From NCBI GenBank assembly GCA_035268885.1, contig DATFKA010000072.1:34938-98937 (forward strand): a stretch of DNA of 64,000 nt. Reading direction: 5' to 3'. Source of the DNA: DATFKA01 sp035268885. Lineage in GTDB: Bacteria > Bacteroidota > Bacteroidia > Chitinophagales > Saprospiraceae. The position numbers and the translations under genes were made by a program. The notes under the pieces were generated by a model that was not told where the DNA came from, ran no database searches, and was given only the letters and a program-made list of their open reading frames with translations. Of the stretch, positions 18,241 through 27,800 are shown piece after piece. Positions within the stretch are counted from its first letter, which is position 1; every line of letters begins with the position of its first letter.

Positions 18241-19044
18241 CTAGAACACAGGGCTTACGGAATAACCTTCCCGTTTCAATAGAGCCAAGACCCCTTCCTT
18301 TCCCGCCAGATGGGCCGCCCCGACTGCGGCGAAGACGGTCCGTTCAGCACTAATTTCTACAATACGGTTAGCCATCGTGTGATTGCGCTTTTTAAGCAGT
18401 ACATAGCGCCACTTCCCCAAACTGCGGTACGTAGATTGATACAACTGCCAGATATTTCCTTCGCGATACCAGTTTATGGTTTTCTTGATTTGTCGGCGGC
18501 TTTTAGAAATATTTTTCACCTGATGCAAAAAGGCGGCTAATTCCTCTTTGGGGTCCATATCTTGCATAAGCTGGGCCTGGCTTTCGACCGTTTCCAAACC
18601 GTAAATATTCTTCTCTTTTGCCTTGGCTTGATTCCACAGAAAGGCATCCAGTGCTTCCGACTGGCCCGCTTTTGGCATAAAAGCCTCGTCCAGGATGTTC
18701 ATCATCAACATGGGCCTAAGACGAACCAACTGATTAATATCCATATTGGTGGCTCGCTTCAGTAGGGCTCTTATTTTTTCGTATTTCTTTTCACTAAGTA
18801 CGGTAGGCAAATGATTATCTGGGGTAGCGAAGACGGCAGCGGCCAGGCTAGGATGTCGGGCAGCATCTTCCAGGGATAATTCGGCGGCAAAAGCCTGGCA
18901 GCTATCCAGTGCTTGTAGCACGGGCTCCAGATTTTCAAAAGCAAAGTCAGCTTTGACGTGAATAGTGCCGAAGACAAAGGAAGGGGGCCCTCCCTTAATC
19001 GCTATCCGCCACAATAAGCTGTTTTTTCTATTATTTTTCCCCAT
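18241..19044 (-). CDS. TraB/GumN-family protein
   Basis: 267 residues. The GTIH motif (FVFGTIHVKADFAFE) near residue 25 and the late GAAHLAGKEGVLALL are the two hallmark segments of the TraB/GumN (Tiki-like) family, whose members are metal-dependent proteases or proteins of unknown function. No clear signal peptide is visible, unusual for GumN-like proteins that are often exported. Monocistronic on the minus strand, downstream of the Lrp terminator. A GCCGAC/GTCGGC hairpin at 18186-18199 follows it without a T tract. Confidence 0.82.
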   Translation of the reverse strand: MGKNNRKNSLLWRIAIKGGPPSFVFGTIHVKADFAFENLEPVLQALDSCQAFAAELSLEDAARHPSLAAAVFATPDNHLPTVLSEKKYEKIRALLKRATNMDINQLVRLRPMLMMNILDEAFMPKAGQSEALDAFLWNQAKAKEKNIYGLETVESQAQLMQDMDPKEELAAFLHQVKNISKSRRQIKKTINWYREGNIWQLYQSTYRSLGKWRYVLLKKRNHTMANRIVEISAERTVFAAVGAAHLAGKEGVLALLKREGYSVSPVF

Positions 19045-19071
19045 GCTTATACTTACAACTTCACCAAATAA

Positions 19072-19101
19072 AAAAGGCGAGACCAGCCGGTTTCGCCTTT
19101 T
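19072..19101 (-). terminator. Intrinsic terminator after Lrp-like gene
   Basis: A 13-bp stem (AAAAGGCGAGACC / GGTTTCGCCTTTT, one G-U pair on the minus strand) with a 4-nt loop lies 21 bp after the stop of the Lrp-like gene, ahead of the TraB/GumN gene. Confidence 0.88.
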
Positions 19102-19122
19102 AAAGAGATTCGTTTTTTCTTA

Positions 19123-19596
19123 TTATTCGTAGCGATAAGGAAGTACCTTGGCATCCTTTACCGTAGAGAGGGTCATCAGCGTTTTCAGTCGCTCAATTTC
19201 CTCAATTTGGGAAAGGGTTTTGAATAAAAGCTGCTCGTAAGTCGGAATATCTTTACACACAATCTTGATCAGAAAGTCTGCCTCACCAGTAATGATGTAA
19301 CATTCCGTAATTTCTTCAATCTCCCGAATTTTATCCAAGAAATTATTCAAAGCATTCTCCTTCTGCCAGGCTAAAGACACCAGTACAAAAGTCTTCACAT
19401 TCAAACCAATTGCCTGTGGATTTACCTGGGCGTGGTAGCTTTGAATAACTTCGTTTGACTCCAGCTTTTTTACGCGCTCTAAGGTAGGTGCTGGAGACAA
19501 ACCGATTCGCTTAGAGAGGTCTAGATTCGTAATTTTACTATTGTCCTGCAAAATCTTAAGAATCTTGAGGTCGATTTTATCTAATTTGTCTGACAT
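19123..19596 (-). CDS. Lrp/AsnC-family transcriptional regulator
   Basis: 157 residues from the chosen start at 19596; an in-frame Met 23 codons upstream exists, but MSDKLDKIDLKILKILQDN is the usual family opening. Residues 5-60 hold the helix-turn-helix (ITNLDLSKRIGLSPAPTLERV) and residues 70-150 the RAM ligand-binding domain (CYIITGEADFLIKIVCKD). These proteins sense amino acids and control amino-acid metabolism. A glutamate dehydrogenase gene lies directly upstream on the same strand behind its own terminator, so a regulatory link is possible but unproven. Confidence 0.92.
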   Translation of the reverse strand: MSDKLDKIDLKILKILQDNSKITNLDLSKRIGLSPAPTLERVKKLESNEVIQSYHAQVNPQAIGLNVKTFVLVSLAWQKENALNNFLDKIREIEEITECYIITGEADFLIKIVCKDIPTYEQLLFKTLSQIEEIERLKTLMTLSTVKDAKVLPYRYE

Positions 19597-19976
19597 TCCT
19601 AATTGTTGGTTGGTTCTGTTGATAAAATGAGATGGCAATATAGACAGAAAACAAATAATTTGCAAAATAAGGTAAAAAAAACCTTTGTAAATTTTACATT
19701 AACTAAGAAGTTCAAAATATTACTTGCTTTTCAAGAGGCTATCTATGATTTAACCACCCTTCTTTCAAAACACAAACTTACACCAAAAAACGCTACAAAT
19801 GCAAGTAGAAACAGAATAAAATTTTGAAAAAGTGTTCACATTGGTGCCTTTCAGAAAAAACACATCAAAAAAAATCACTTACCCATAGATAATTCTAAAA
19901 ACAAAATGGAGACTACCGCTTTGGCAGCCTCCATTTTTATCTATCCCGGCTTAAGAAATTAAAAAGTAAGCCTGCC
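19597..19976. other. AT-rich intergenic region
   Basis: This 380-bp region separates the glutamate dehydrogenase stop from the Lrp-like start. It contains the GDH terminator (19903-19937) and then about 300 bp of A/T-rich sequence that must carry the Lrp promoter. No clear TAnnTTTG box with a -33 partner was identified. No coding region is supported. Confidence 0.6.
19903..19937 (-). terminator. Intrinsic terminator after glutamate dehydrogenase
   Basis: A 9-bp stem AAAATGGAG / CTCCATTTT, extended inwards by CTACC/GGCAG with one mismatch, is followed on the minus strand by TTTTGTTTTT. It lies 39 bp after the GDH stop. Confidence 0.88.
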
Positions 19977-21404
19977 CTATGGAAAGATACCCAGGGTTAG
20001 ATAATCGTTACTGATCTTGCGAATAGCGGTAACAAAAGCCGCGGTTCGCAGATCCTGGATTTCCGGCTTTTCTTCCATTATTCCTCTGATCTCCCGGTAA
20101 GCCCCAACCATAGTTTCTTCCAGTCCCGAACGTACCAGATCGATCTCATCGGCTCCTTTGATAATGCTTTTCTCCCGATCGGCAATGGGTTTACCCGTTT
20201 TTGATTCGATCAGTCCAACCAGGGAGTGATACTGATTTTGATCGAAGCGCTTTTGCAAGCGGCCAAAACGAATATGTGACAGGTTTTTCAACCACTCAAA
20301 GTAGGAGACCGTCACCCCGCCCGCATTTAGATAAAGGTCTGGAATGATCATCCTCCCCTTCTTCAGTAAAATTTCTTCGGCCGGGGCGGTAACCGGACCG
20401 TTGGCCGCTTCGGCAATAATCTTCGCCTTGATGTCATGTGCATTGCTGCTGGTAATTTGATTTTCCAGTGCAGCCGGAATCAGGATATCACATTCAAACT
20501 CCAGTCCTTTGTGGCGCTTATCCTGACCCAGCACTTCTACGCCGGGATAATTAAGAATAGTTTTGTGTTCCTCCCGGTGTTTCAGTAAGTCAAAAATATC
20601 AATGCCGTCGGCTTTATAGATCGCACCTTCGGCCTCAGCGACGCCCACCATTTTTGCCTTACCTTCCTCCTGTAAAATTTTGGCTGCGTAGGAACCTACG
20701 TTACCCAGACCCTGTACGACAAAAGTTTTATCGGCTACCCCTTTCTTTAAGCCCAGGCGCTCCATATCTACTTCTACTTCGCAAGCCTCCCGAATACCGT
20801 AAAACACCCCACGACCGGTTGCTTCTTCGCGACCCCGGATACCATTTTGGCCAACTGGTTTACCCGTTACACAGCCGGCGGCATTGATGTCCGTTTCGTT
20901 AAAGGTACGGTAGGTATCATAGATCCAGGCCATTTCCCGGGCTCCCGTACCATAGTCTGGTGCCGGTACATCTACCCCGGGACCGATCAGGTTACGTTTG
21001 ATCAACTCCGACGTGTAGCGACGTGTGATCCGCTCCAACTCGTCTGGTTTATAATCGCGGGGAGTGATTTTCACCCCACCCTTAGCGCCGCCGAAGGGAA
21101 CGTCTACGATGGCACATTTGTAGGTCATCAGGGTAGCCAGGGCCATTACCTCTTCCTGGTTTACGTGACTGCTGTAACGAATCCCTCCTTTGGTTGGTGA
21201 ACGGTGGTGGCTGTGTTGTACCCGGTAAGCTTCGATGGTTTTCACAGAATCACCAATCTTTACCGGAAAATGCATCCGGTAGACGGCATTACAGACTTTA
21301 ATTTGTCTTAAGAGCCCATCCGGTAATCCCGTATGGGGAGCAGCTTTCTCGAAGTAGTGCTGCACACTATCGTAAAAGCTGGAAATAGATTTTGGTTCAG
21401 ACAT
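19977..21404 (-). CDS. Glu/Leu/Phe/Val-family (glutamate) dehydrogenase
   Basis: 475 residues. Substrate-binding segment KCAIVDVPFGGAKGGVKI with its two catalytic lysine regions near residues 95-115, followed by the Rossmann motif VVQGLGNVGSYAAK near residue 230. The enzyme interconverts glutamate and 2-oxoglutarate with ammonia in the cytoplasm; leucine/valine dehydrogenases are shorter, so glutamate is the likely substrate. Its start overlaps the stop of the CcmD-like gene by 8 nt, so it is translated from the tail of the cytochrome c maturation operon. Confidence 0.93.
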   Translation of the reverse strand: MSEPKSISSFYDSVQHYFEKAAPHTGLPDGLLRQIKVCNAVYRMHFPVKIGDSVKTIEAYRVQHSHHRSPTKGGIRYSSHVNQEEVMALATLMTYKCAIVDVPFGGAKGGVKITPRDYKPDELERITRRYTSELIKRNLIGPGVDVPAPDYGTGAREMAWIYDTYRTFNETDINAAGCVTGKPVGQNGIRGREEATGRGVFYGIREACEVEVDMERLGLKKGVADKTFVVQGLGNVGSYAAKILQEEGKAKMVGVAEAEGAIYKADGIDIFDLLKHREEHKTILNYPGVEVLGQDKRHKGLEFECDILIPAALENQITSSNAHDIKAKIIAEAANGPVTAPAEEILLKKGRMIIPDLYLNAGGVTVSYFEWLKNLSHIRFGRLQKRFDQNQYHSLVGLIESKTGKPIADREKSIIKGADEIDLVRSGLEETMVGAYREIRGIMEEKPEIQDLRTAAFVTAIRKISNDYLTLGIFP

Positions 21405-21612
21405 CGTCGTTGTTAATTTGGTTTTCTAATTTGGTTAGTTTTCTATCTAAATACATTAAGAAGGCTACAATACCGACAAAAATGGCCACAATAACGGCCA
21501 CTACTACGTAAATCTTTCCGGAACTGCGCATAAAATCGCCGCCGGATTGCGCATTCAATAATGTACTGGCACTCAGCAACAACAGGGCGGTAAAAAGTAA
21601 CGGACGTATCAT
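21397..21612 (-). CDS. ccmD: CcmD-family small membrane protein
   Basis: 71 residues: a probable signal peptide (LLNAQ), then MRSSGKIYVVVAVIVAIFVG and a single transmembrane helix ending in YLDRKLTKLENQI. This is the Bacteroidota CcmD type. In known systems CcmD holds CcmC and the CcmAB heme exporter together at the inner membrane. It follows ccmC at 129 bp and overlaps the GDH start by 8 nt. Confidence 0.85.
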   Translation of the reverse strand: MIRPLLFTALLLLSASTLLNAQSGGDFMRSSGKIYVVVAVIVAIFVGIVAFLMYLDRKLTKLENQINNDDV

Positions 21613-21741
21613 TAATTTGATGATTAGCGTTGCTCCTCTTCGACTCTATTGGCTAACTGCCATGTGCTCAAAAGTCGCAACTTTTTTTATTATTCCAAAT
21701 ATCTTAGTAGACTTAATTATTTCAAGGGTCCCAGGCTGGCT

Positions 21742-22800
21742 TTAATCTTCTTCCAGCACTCGCTGACGCAAACGCTCGGTCCGGTAAGACAAGCTTGCCA
21801 TCCAATAGCCCAGTAGAGTCCAGCCAATAATAGCGGGATAGAACACCATGCGCATCGTATTGTCCAAATCTTCACCACCCAGTGCCGGATTACCTCCGGC
21901 TCCAGGATGCAGACTATCGGTCAGACGGGGGATGACGTAGATCAATGGAATTAAAGCCACAAAGGCAAAGATATTATACACCGCAGCGATCCGGGCGCGT
22001 TTTTCCGGGTCTTCAAAACTAGAGCGCAAAATGAAATAAGCCAGATAGATCAACAGGGCGATCGCGGTCATGTTTTGCTTTACATCCCAGCTCCAAAAGG
22101 CGCCCCAGGTATATTTTGCCCAGATGGCTCCGGTGATTAGCCCCAGGATGCCCAAAAGGGTGCCGATTTGGGTCGTTGCGGCGGCCCGACGATCCAGGTC
22201 CAGGTCCTGCTTGCGCAAAAAACGAATACTAAAGACCAGCGAGCCTATGTATAAAAACAACATGGCAAACCATAAGGCCACGTGAAAGTAGGTATTGCGA
22301 ATCCCCTCTTCAAGAATATTCCGAAAGGGGAAAGTCATCCCCTTTTTACTATGCAGCTCTTCAATCGGTCGATTGACCCACAACTGTTGACCCATCGAGG
22401 GGTCGAGTGAATCCTGGGTAACCACCACCGCACTGGGACGAAGTGAATAGCCGTCGATCTCATTGTCCACCACTACCGTGAAATCCTGAACCCGTCGGGA
22501 GACCGGCAAGTATTCCGGAATCTGGAAGGAAGCCAATAGCTCCCGGTCGTTTAAGACCTCGATCGATGAAGCTGCCAGCGCTTTTTCTTCATCCAGCTTT
22601 AGCCAGGCACGGAGGCTGTCTCCCGCTTTGGCGTAATGCGAGTTATAGCCCAATACCTTGACCTGTGCCGATTGCCCGGTCCGTAGACTGGCCGGTGTCA
22701 CACTGAGAATTCCCGGTTTCAAAGGCACCATCATTCCCACTGTAAAAGCATAAACCAAAAGCAGTACGCCCAGTATTTTCCACCAACTTTTATAAATCAT
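21742..22800 (-). CDS. ccmC: Heme handling protein CcmC/CcsA family
   Basis: 352 residues. The tryptophan-rich heme motif WAKYTWGAFWSWDVK lies near residue 230. The flanking periplasmic histidines are in TYFHVALW and DSLHPGAGG, as in CcmC. Compared with classical CcmC (about 240 residues) there is an extra domain of about 130 residues between the first helix and the core, rich in beta strands (SQ-free, starting GILSVTPASLRTGQ). CcmC loads heme onto CcmE at the periplasmic side. It lies between ccmB and ccmD on one strand. Confidence 0.9.
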   Translation of the reverse strand: MIYKSWWKILGVLLLVYAFTVGMMVPLKPGILSVTPASLRTGQSAQVKVLGYNSHYAKAGDSLRAWLKLDEEKALAASSIEVLNDRELLASFQIPEYLPVSRRVQDFTVVVDNEIDGYSLRPSAVVVTQDSLDPSMGQQLWVNRPIEELHSKKGMTFPFRNILEEGIRNTYFHVALWFAMLFLYIGSLVFSIRFLRKQDLDLDRRAAATTQIGTLLGILGLITGAIWAKYTWGAFWSWDVKQNMTAIALLIYLAYFILRSSFEDPEKRARIAAVYNIFAFVALIPLIYVIPRLTDSLHPGAGGNPALGGEDLDNTMRMVFYPAIIGWTLLGYWMASLSYRTERLRQRVLEED

Positions 22801-22873
22801 TCGAAATCCATTTATCCTTTTATCAAAGCCAAACTTGCAAAGCCGGGTTGACTGGCCAGGTGCCTAAGCTCTG

Positions 22874-22900
22874 CCTTTAACCTTTTTCCTTTAACCTTTG
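22874..22900. repeat. CCTTTAA heptamer repeats after ccmB
   Basis: Three adjacent heptamers (CCTTTAA, CCTTTTT, CCTTTAA) plus a partial fourth lie in the gap between ccmB and ccmC. The same unit is tandemly repeated at 61893-61920. On the gene strand it reads GGTTAAAGG. Confidence 0.6.
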
Positions 22901-22918
22901 CCAAAAGCACACCTCCCC

Positions 22919-23587
22919 CTAATCTCTCCACAAAAAGGGATACAAAATTAACGCCATACTCAGTAATATCATATTAATAGCCACTAATATTAAAATATCA
23001 TTTTGCAGGTTTTGCGCTTCTACTAATTCCATCGCTGCTCCCGACATTTTAATCAGGGTCATGATAATCGGAATGACTAATGGAAAACTTAAAATAGCCA
23101 TCAAAGTTGAGTTATTATCCGCTTTTCCGGCAATAGCCGCGATAAAAGTAAAAGTCGTGGCAAAGCCCATACTACCCAAAAAGAGCGCTAACAAGAACAA
23201 TCCACTATCCTGCACCGGATTTTCACTGATAAATCCAAAAGCCAGCCAGGTGAGCAAGCTCAATACCATCAGGAGTAAGGCATTATAAATGACTTTCGAC
23301 AAAAAGACCGCAATCGGGTGCGCCAGACTATAGTAATACAACTGCTGCTGGCTATTTTCCTGCACAAAGCTTTTAACGATCGCGTTTACCGAAGCAAACA
23401 GAATAATAATCCAAAAGAGGATATTCCAGATGGCCGGCTCTACATCGATAAAGGCGGCGTAAACAATAAAGACCGTAGAGCAAACGTACAATAGTATGCC
23501 ACTGATCGCATAGCCCATCCGGAATTCCAGAAGGAAGTCTTTTCGGAACAGAATAATGATTTGACGAAAAATATCCATAGATTGCAA
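22919..23587 (-). CDS. ccmB: Heme exporter protein CcmB
   Basis: 222 residues with about six transmembrane helices. The N-terminal IIILFRKDFLLEFR and the segment SFVQENSQQQLYYYSLAHP with the following helices match CcmB, the membrane half of the CcmAB ABC transporter that powers release of holo-CcmE. The ATPase CcmA is not in the window. It is the first gene of ccmB-ccmC-ccmD-GDH and diverges from the amidase gene with only 27 bp between starts. Confidence 0.9.
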   Translation of the reverse strand: MQSMDIFRQIIILFRKDFLLEFRMGYAISGILLYVCSTVFIVYAAFIDVEPAIWNILFWIIILFASVNAIVKSFVQENSQQQLYYYSLAHPIAVFLSKVIYNALLLMVLSLLTWLAFGFISENPVQDSGLFLLALFLGSMGFATTFTFIAAIAGKADNNSTLMAILSFPLVIPIIMTLIKMSGAAMELVEAQNLQNDILILVAINMILLSMALILYPFLWRD

Positions 23588-23614
23588 AAATAATGCTCTA
23601 ATTGTCTAGTACAA

Positions 23615-24814
23615 ATGCGTCGATTGTTTCTTTTTATTTTCTTTTTGTTTCTGTCCACCTTTTTGCCCGCCGAGGCCCCGATTGGTTATCTTGAAACCCC
23701 TGCGGAGCCAGGTGACGGTATTTACCGACTGATGCGTCGTTACCAGTTGGATGAGTACTCCTGCAATTTTGAAAAATTCTACGCGCTGAACCAATTAAAG
23801 AGTAATGCGCCATTAAAAGCGGGAAAAATATATAAACTCCCCATTTTTGTCTACACCTTTAACGGAAGTACCATTCGCTCTACCATCGGGATCGATGACT
23901 GGGATCTGGCCCTTGGCATCCAGCGCTACAATGAAGATATGCTCCGCGATGGCCTGCGCCAAAAATCCTTTAAGGCAAACCGGCTGCTTTGGGTTCCATT
24001 TCACACCCTCAACTGTGGCAATCCCGATCTTGACATCCAGACCCCCGAACCCGTCAGTAGCGATGCCTATGACCAAATCAGCAATCCCGATGTGCGGACT
24101 TTTCCTATTTTTGGCGAAAGCCGGGCCTATACACCACTAAAATCCAATAAACTGCAAGGCCAAATTTTTTATATCGTTAGTGGCCACGGTGGCAAAGATA
24201 GTGGTGCCCTGGGTAAAAGAGGGGGGAATACCCTGTGCGAAGATGAGTACGCCTACGACGTGGCCCTCCGACTGTGCCGCAAGTTGATCGAGCACGGAGC
24301 CACTGCTTATATGATCATCCGGGACGAAGATGGCATTCGGGACGAAGCCTTTTTGCCCTGCGACGAAGATGAGACAGTTTGGGGTGGTGCGCCCGTTCTT
24401 CGTCCGCACAAAGGCAGATTATACCAGCGGTCGAATATTATCAATGACCTTTATAAAAAGAATAAGGATTTAGGCTTTAGCCAACAAAAGACGATTGTCA
24501 TTCATGTAGATTCCCGCAGTAAAAACGAGCGGATTCACCTCTTTTTCTACCACCAAAAAGATAATGAAACCAGTCGGGAGCTCTCCAAAAAAATGCAACA
24601 ATCCGTAAAAGCTAATTACGAAAAATACCGGGGAGAAGGTTATTATTCTGGCAAGCTGGCCACCAGAGATCTGCATATGCTCCGTGAGGTAGAAGCCCCA
24701 ACGGTCTATATCGAACTGGCTAATATCCGCAACCCGGCGGACCAACAAAGAATAGTACTGGCCAGTAATCGGGCATTACTGGCCAGTTGGCTGTTTGAAG
24801 GTTTAACGAAGTGA
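23615..24814 (+). CDS. N-acetylmuramoyl-L-alanine amidase (Amidase_3) with LysM-like N domain
   Basis: 399 residues with a signal peptide ending LPAEA. Residues 25-130 resemble a LysM-like domain (PGDGIYRLMRRYQLDEYSCN, then LNQLKSNAPLKAGKIYKLP). The zinc amidase domain starts near residue 185: SGHGGKDSGA, then a glutamate in NTLCEDEYAYDVA, a histidine in VIHVDSR and the catalytic glutamate in VYIELANIRNP. Known enzymes cut the amide bond between MurNAc and the stem peptide in the periplasm, usually for cell separation. It ends 4 bp from the end of the convergent SprB/OmpA gene. The segment between the first histidine and the glutamate is short, as in AmiC-type enzymes. Confidence 0.87.
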   Translation: MRRLFLFIFFLFLSTFLPAEAPIGYLETPAEPGDGIYRLMRRYQLDEYSCNFEKFYALNQLKSNAPLKAGKIYKLPIFVYTFNGSTIRSTIGIDDWDLALGIQRYNEDMLRDGLRQKSFKANRLLWVPFHTLNCGNPDLDIQTPEPVSSDAYDQISNPDVRTFPIFGESRAYTPLKSNKLQGQIFYIVSGHGGKDSGALGKRGGNTLCEDEYAYDVALRLCRKLIEHGATAYMIIRDEDGIRDEAFLPCDEDETVWGGAPVLRPHKGRLYQRSNIINDLYKKNKDLGFSQQKTIVIHVDSRSKNERIHLFFYHQKDNETSRELSKKMQQSVKANYEKYRGEGYYSGKLATRDLHMLREVEAPTVYIELANIRNPADQQRIVLASNRALLASWLFEGLTK

Positions 24815-24818
24815 TGAT

Positions 24819-27800
24819 CTAATCACTCCCTGTTTTTACTTCGCGATTACTAATCACTTTCAGTTCTACCCGCTGGTTTTTCAGTCTCCCCTCCGGCGTG
24901 TCGTTATCCGCGATGGGATCTCGCTTCCCATAGCCTTTATAGAAGACGCGATAAATGGGAATATCTCTTTTCAGTAAATAATCGGCAGTAGATTTGGCCC
25001 GGGCCCGGGAGATCCGATCACAATACTCGTCCGGCGGCAGGTTATTGGTATGTCCGCCCAGTTCTATACTCACGCCCGGCTTGTAAGTCAAGAACTTGTA
25101 TAATTGCGCCATCACCGGATGGTATTCTTCCTCCAGGTCCGTACTATCCGGCGCGAATTTGATATTGGTCAGGGGAATTCGCTTATCCAATTCAATATTG
25201 GTAATGGATAGACCCGGAATCAGGGTCTCCGCCAGGGTATCCCGGTCACTCACCGTACAGCCGTTGGCATCCGTCACGGATACCTGGTGTACCCCGGTGC
25301 GCAGTTGGACTGCCTCCTGGGTGGTCTCCCCGTTATCCCATTTGAACTGATAGGGCTCTCCTCCCCCCTCCACTTCTACCATCGCGTAGCCATCGGCTTG
25401 ATTAGCACCAGAGGAAGGGAATGTACGGGTAATCTCTACCAACAGAGGGGAAGGATCAGGTAGGGTAATTGAGGCACTACTGGTTTGACCAACGGCGTCC
25501 GTTACGGTTACACTGTACTCACCACCACTTAATCCGGTGGCAGATTTAGCATCCCCCCCGGTAGCAGACCAATCGTAACTAAAGGGGCCTTTTCCGCCTT
25601 CCAGCGCTACGGTCAAAACCCCGTCGGCATCGCCGGAGCAAGTGACTTGTTTTTCAATCTCCAGGGTGCTACTCAGCGGCAGCACGTTTTCATCCAGCTC
25701 AAAATTAACTTCTGCTGTACACCCAATCGAATCTCTAACCAGAACCATTAGTTCGCCTGGAGCCAGTTGCTCCGCGGAAGTTCCTTTCTCTCCACTTGAC
25801 CATTCCACTTCATATGGGGCCGTCCCGCCCTCAATTTGAATCGTTGCTTTCCCGTCCTGCTGATTGGTACTGGCGGGTACTTTATCTACCACCGTAGCTT
25901 TTAAAGCCGGCGGTGCTTCTAACCTAATACGGGTCGCATAATCATTATTGAGTACATCGGTAATGGTAAGGTAATAAGTCCCGGCTGGTAGTTCCGTTCT
26001 GCGCTGCCCCTCCTGATCATCACTCCAACGCACCTGATAAGGCGATTTGCCACCAATGGGTTCAATACTAACGATGCCGGTAGAAACTCCACCACATTTC
26101 ACTTCTTGTTCAATATTGATATTTGCCGATAATTCCAGGATATTTTCGGTGACTTCCACTCGTACGGTCGTTTTACAAGAATTGGCATCGGTCACGGTGA
26201 TCGTGTACATACCTGCACTAAGTCCTTCCGCCGTGGCTTCCGAATTGCCGTTGTTCCAGGCATAAGTGTAGGGCGCCGTCCCGCCGGTCACATTAACCCT
26301 GGCGACGCCATCATTGCCATTAGCCGAGGCCGGCTGGGTGACTTGTCCTCCTGCCTTTAAGGCTTCCGGTTGCGGAATCGTAAAGCTTTTGACGTAAGTC
26401 TGTCCAACACCATCGGTTATGGTCACGCTATAGTCTCCAGCGAACTGATTTAAGCCCTGATTACCGGAGATCGTATTGGTTGACCAGGCAAATTGATAAG
26501 GTCCTTTCCCGCCTTTGGGCTCGATGGTAAAGGAAGCGGCCGGCTGCCCGAAACAATTAATTTCTTTTGAGTAATTCACCTCCGCATTTAATTCCAGGAT
26601 ATTTTCTTGAAGTACCGCCTCAGCCTGTGCTACACAGGCGGTTATATCGGTAACCGTAACACTTACCGGGCCCGGGGCTAATTGTCGGGCCGTATCGCGA
26701 TCCGATTCATTACTCCAGTTGTAAATATAGGGGCCTTTTCCGCCTTCAATTCCTACAATAGCCACTCCATCTCTGGCACCTACCGAGGGCGGCGTAAGTA
26801 TTTCAATACTAGCAGAAAAGGCTTCGGGTTGGGTAATCTCGATATCGGCCGCGGTTTGGTTACCCAGAACATCAGAAACGGTTACCGCATAAGTTCCCGC
26901 TCCCAGCTCAGACAGGGCCTCTGTGCTCGCCCCGTTACTCCACTCGTAGGTGTAGGGGCCTTTTCCGCCTGCGGTTTCTACCTGCAGGCTGACGGCTTCT
27001 TCTCCATAACATTTAATCTCTCCCGATTGCTGAATTTGAGCACTTAGGGCCCCAATAATCCGCTCCATCCGGACCTGGGCTACCGTCTGACATCCGTTCT
27101 TATCGGTCACCGTTACCTGATGATCCCCTTCGCTGAGCTGGACGGCCGTCTGGGTACGTTCCCCGTTATCCCACTGGTAAGTATAAGGGGCTAAGCCCTG
27201 GGTAACGGTTACTTCGGCCCGACCGTCGTTTTCGTTCAGGCCGGATTCTTTTTCGAGCATGGTGGCTTCCGCCAAAACCCGCGGATCCGTAATCTCTGCC
27301 GTGGCGATCTTCTCCGTACCCCGACTATCCGTTACCGTGACGATATAGGTTCCTTCTCCCAGTCCAGTGGGGTTTGGACCACTGGCTTTGTCTTCTGCCC
27401 ACTGGTATTCGAAGGGCTCTACCCCGCCGGTTATCCGAACCGAAAGAGCGGCAGTATTTCCGGCTTGCTCACAGTCCAGTCCCTTTTCCAGCATGACATT
27501 TACCGTCATTGCCGTAGCGGATTCGATCAGGAACAATCCTTTATCATCGGTAGCCACCCAAATCGCACCATCCAGATCCGCTTCGATACTATTCGCGAAC
27601 TGGCTGGTATAATACTGCGCGGGTCCATAAATGGTGTAGTCTTCCGATTCCAGATCAATCCGGGTGACGATTTCAGTCACAATCCAAAGGAAACCTTCGT
27701 TATCAAAGGTAAAATCAATGATGGGGCCATCCAGTGCTGCCTCCGGCAAATCAACCGGCGTCCAGACATCTTTTCGGTTCATATAGCCCAATAAGTCGTC

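Noticed and set aside
19603..19827. A 74-codon plus-strand frame in the AT-rich gap upstream of the Lrp gene
   Set aside because: Low-complexity Lys/Thr/Asn composition, overlaps the expected Lrp promoter, no operon support.
25000..27500. Regular spacing of similar DNA segments, first considered as tandem DNA repeats or a CRISPR-like array
   Set aside because: The periodicity comes from protein-level SprB modules; the DNA units diverge and have no spacers.
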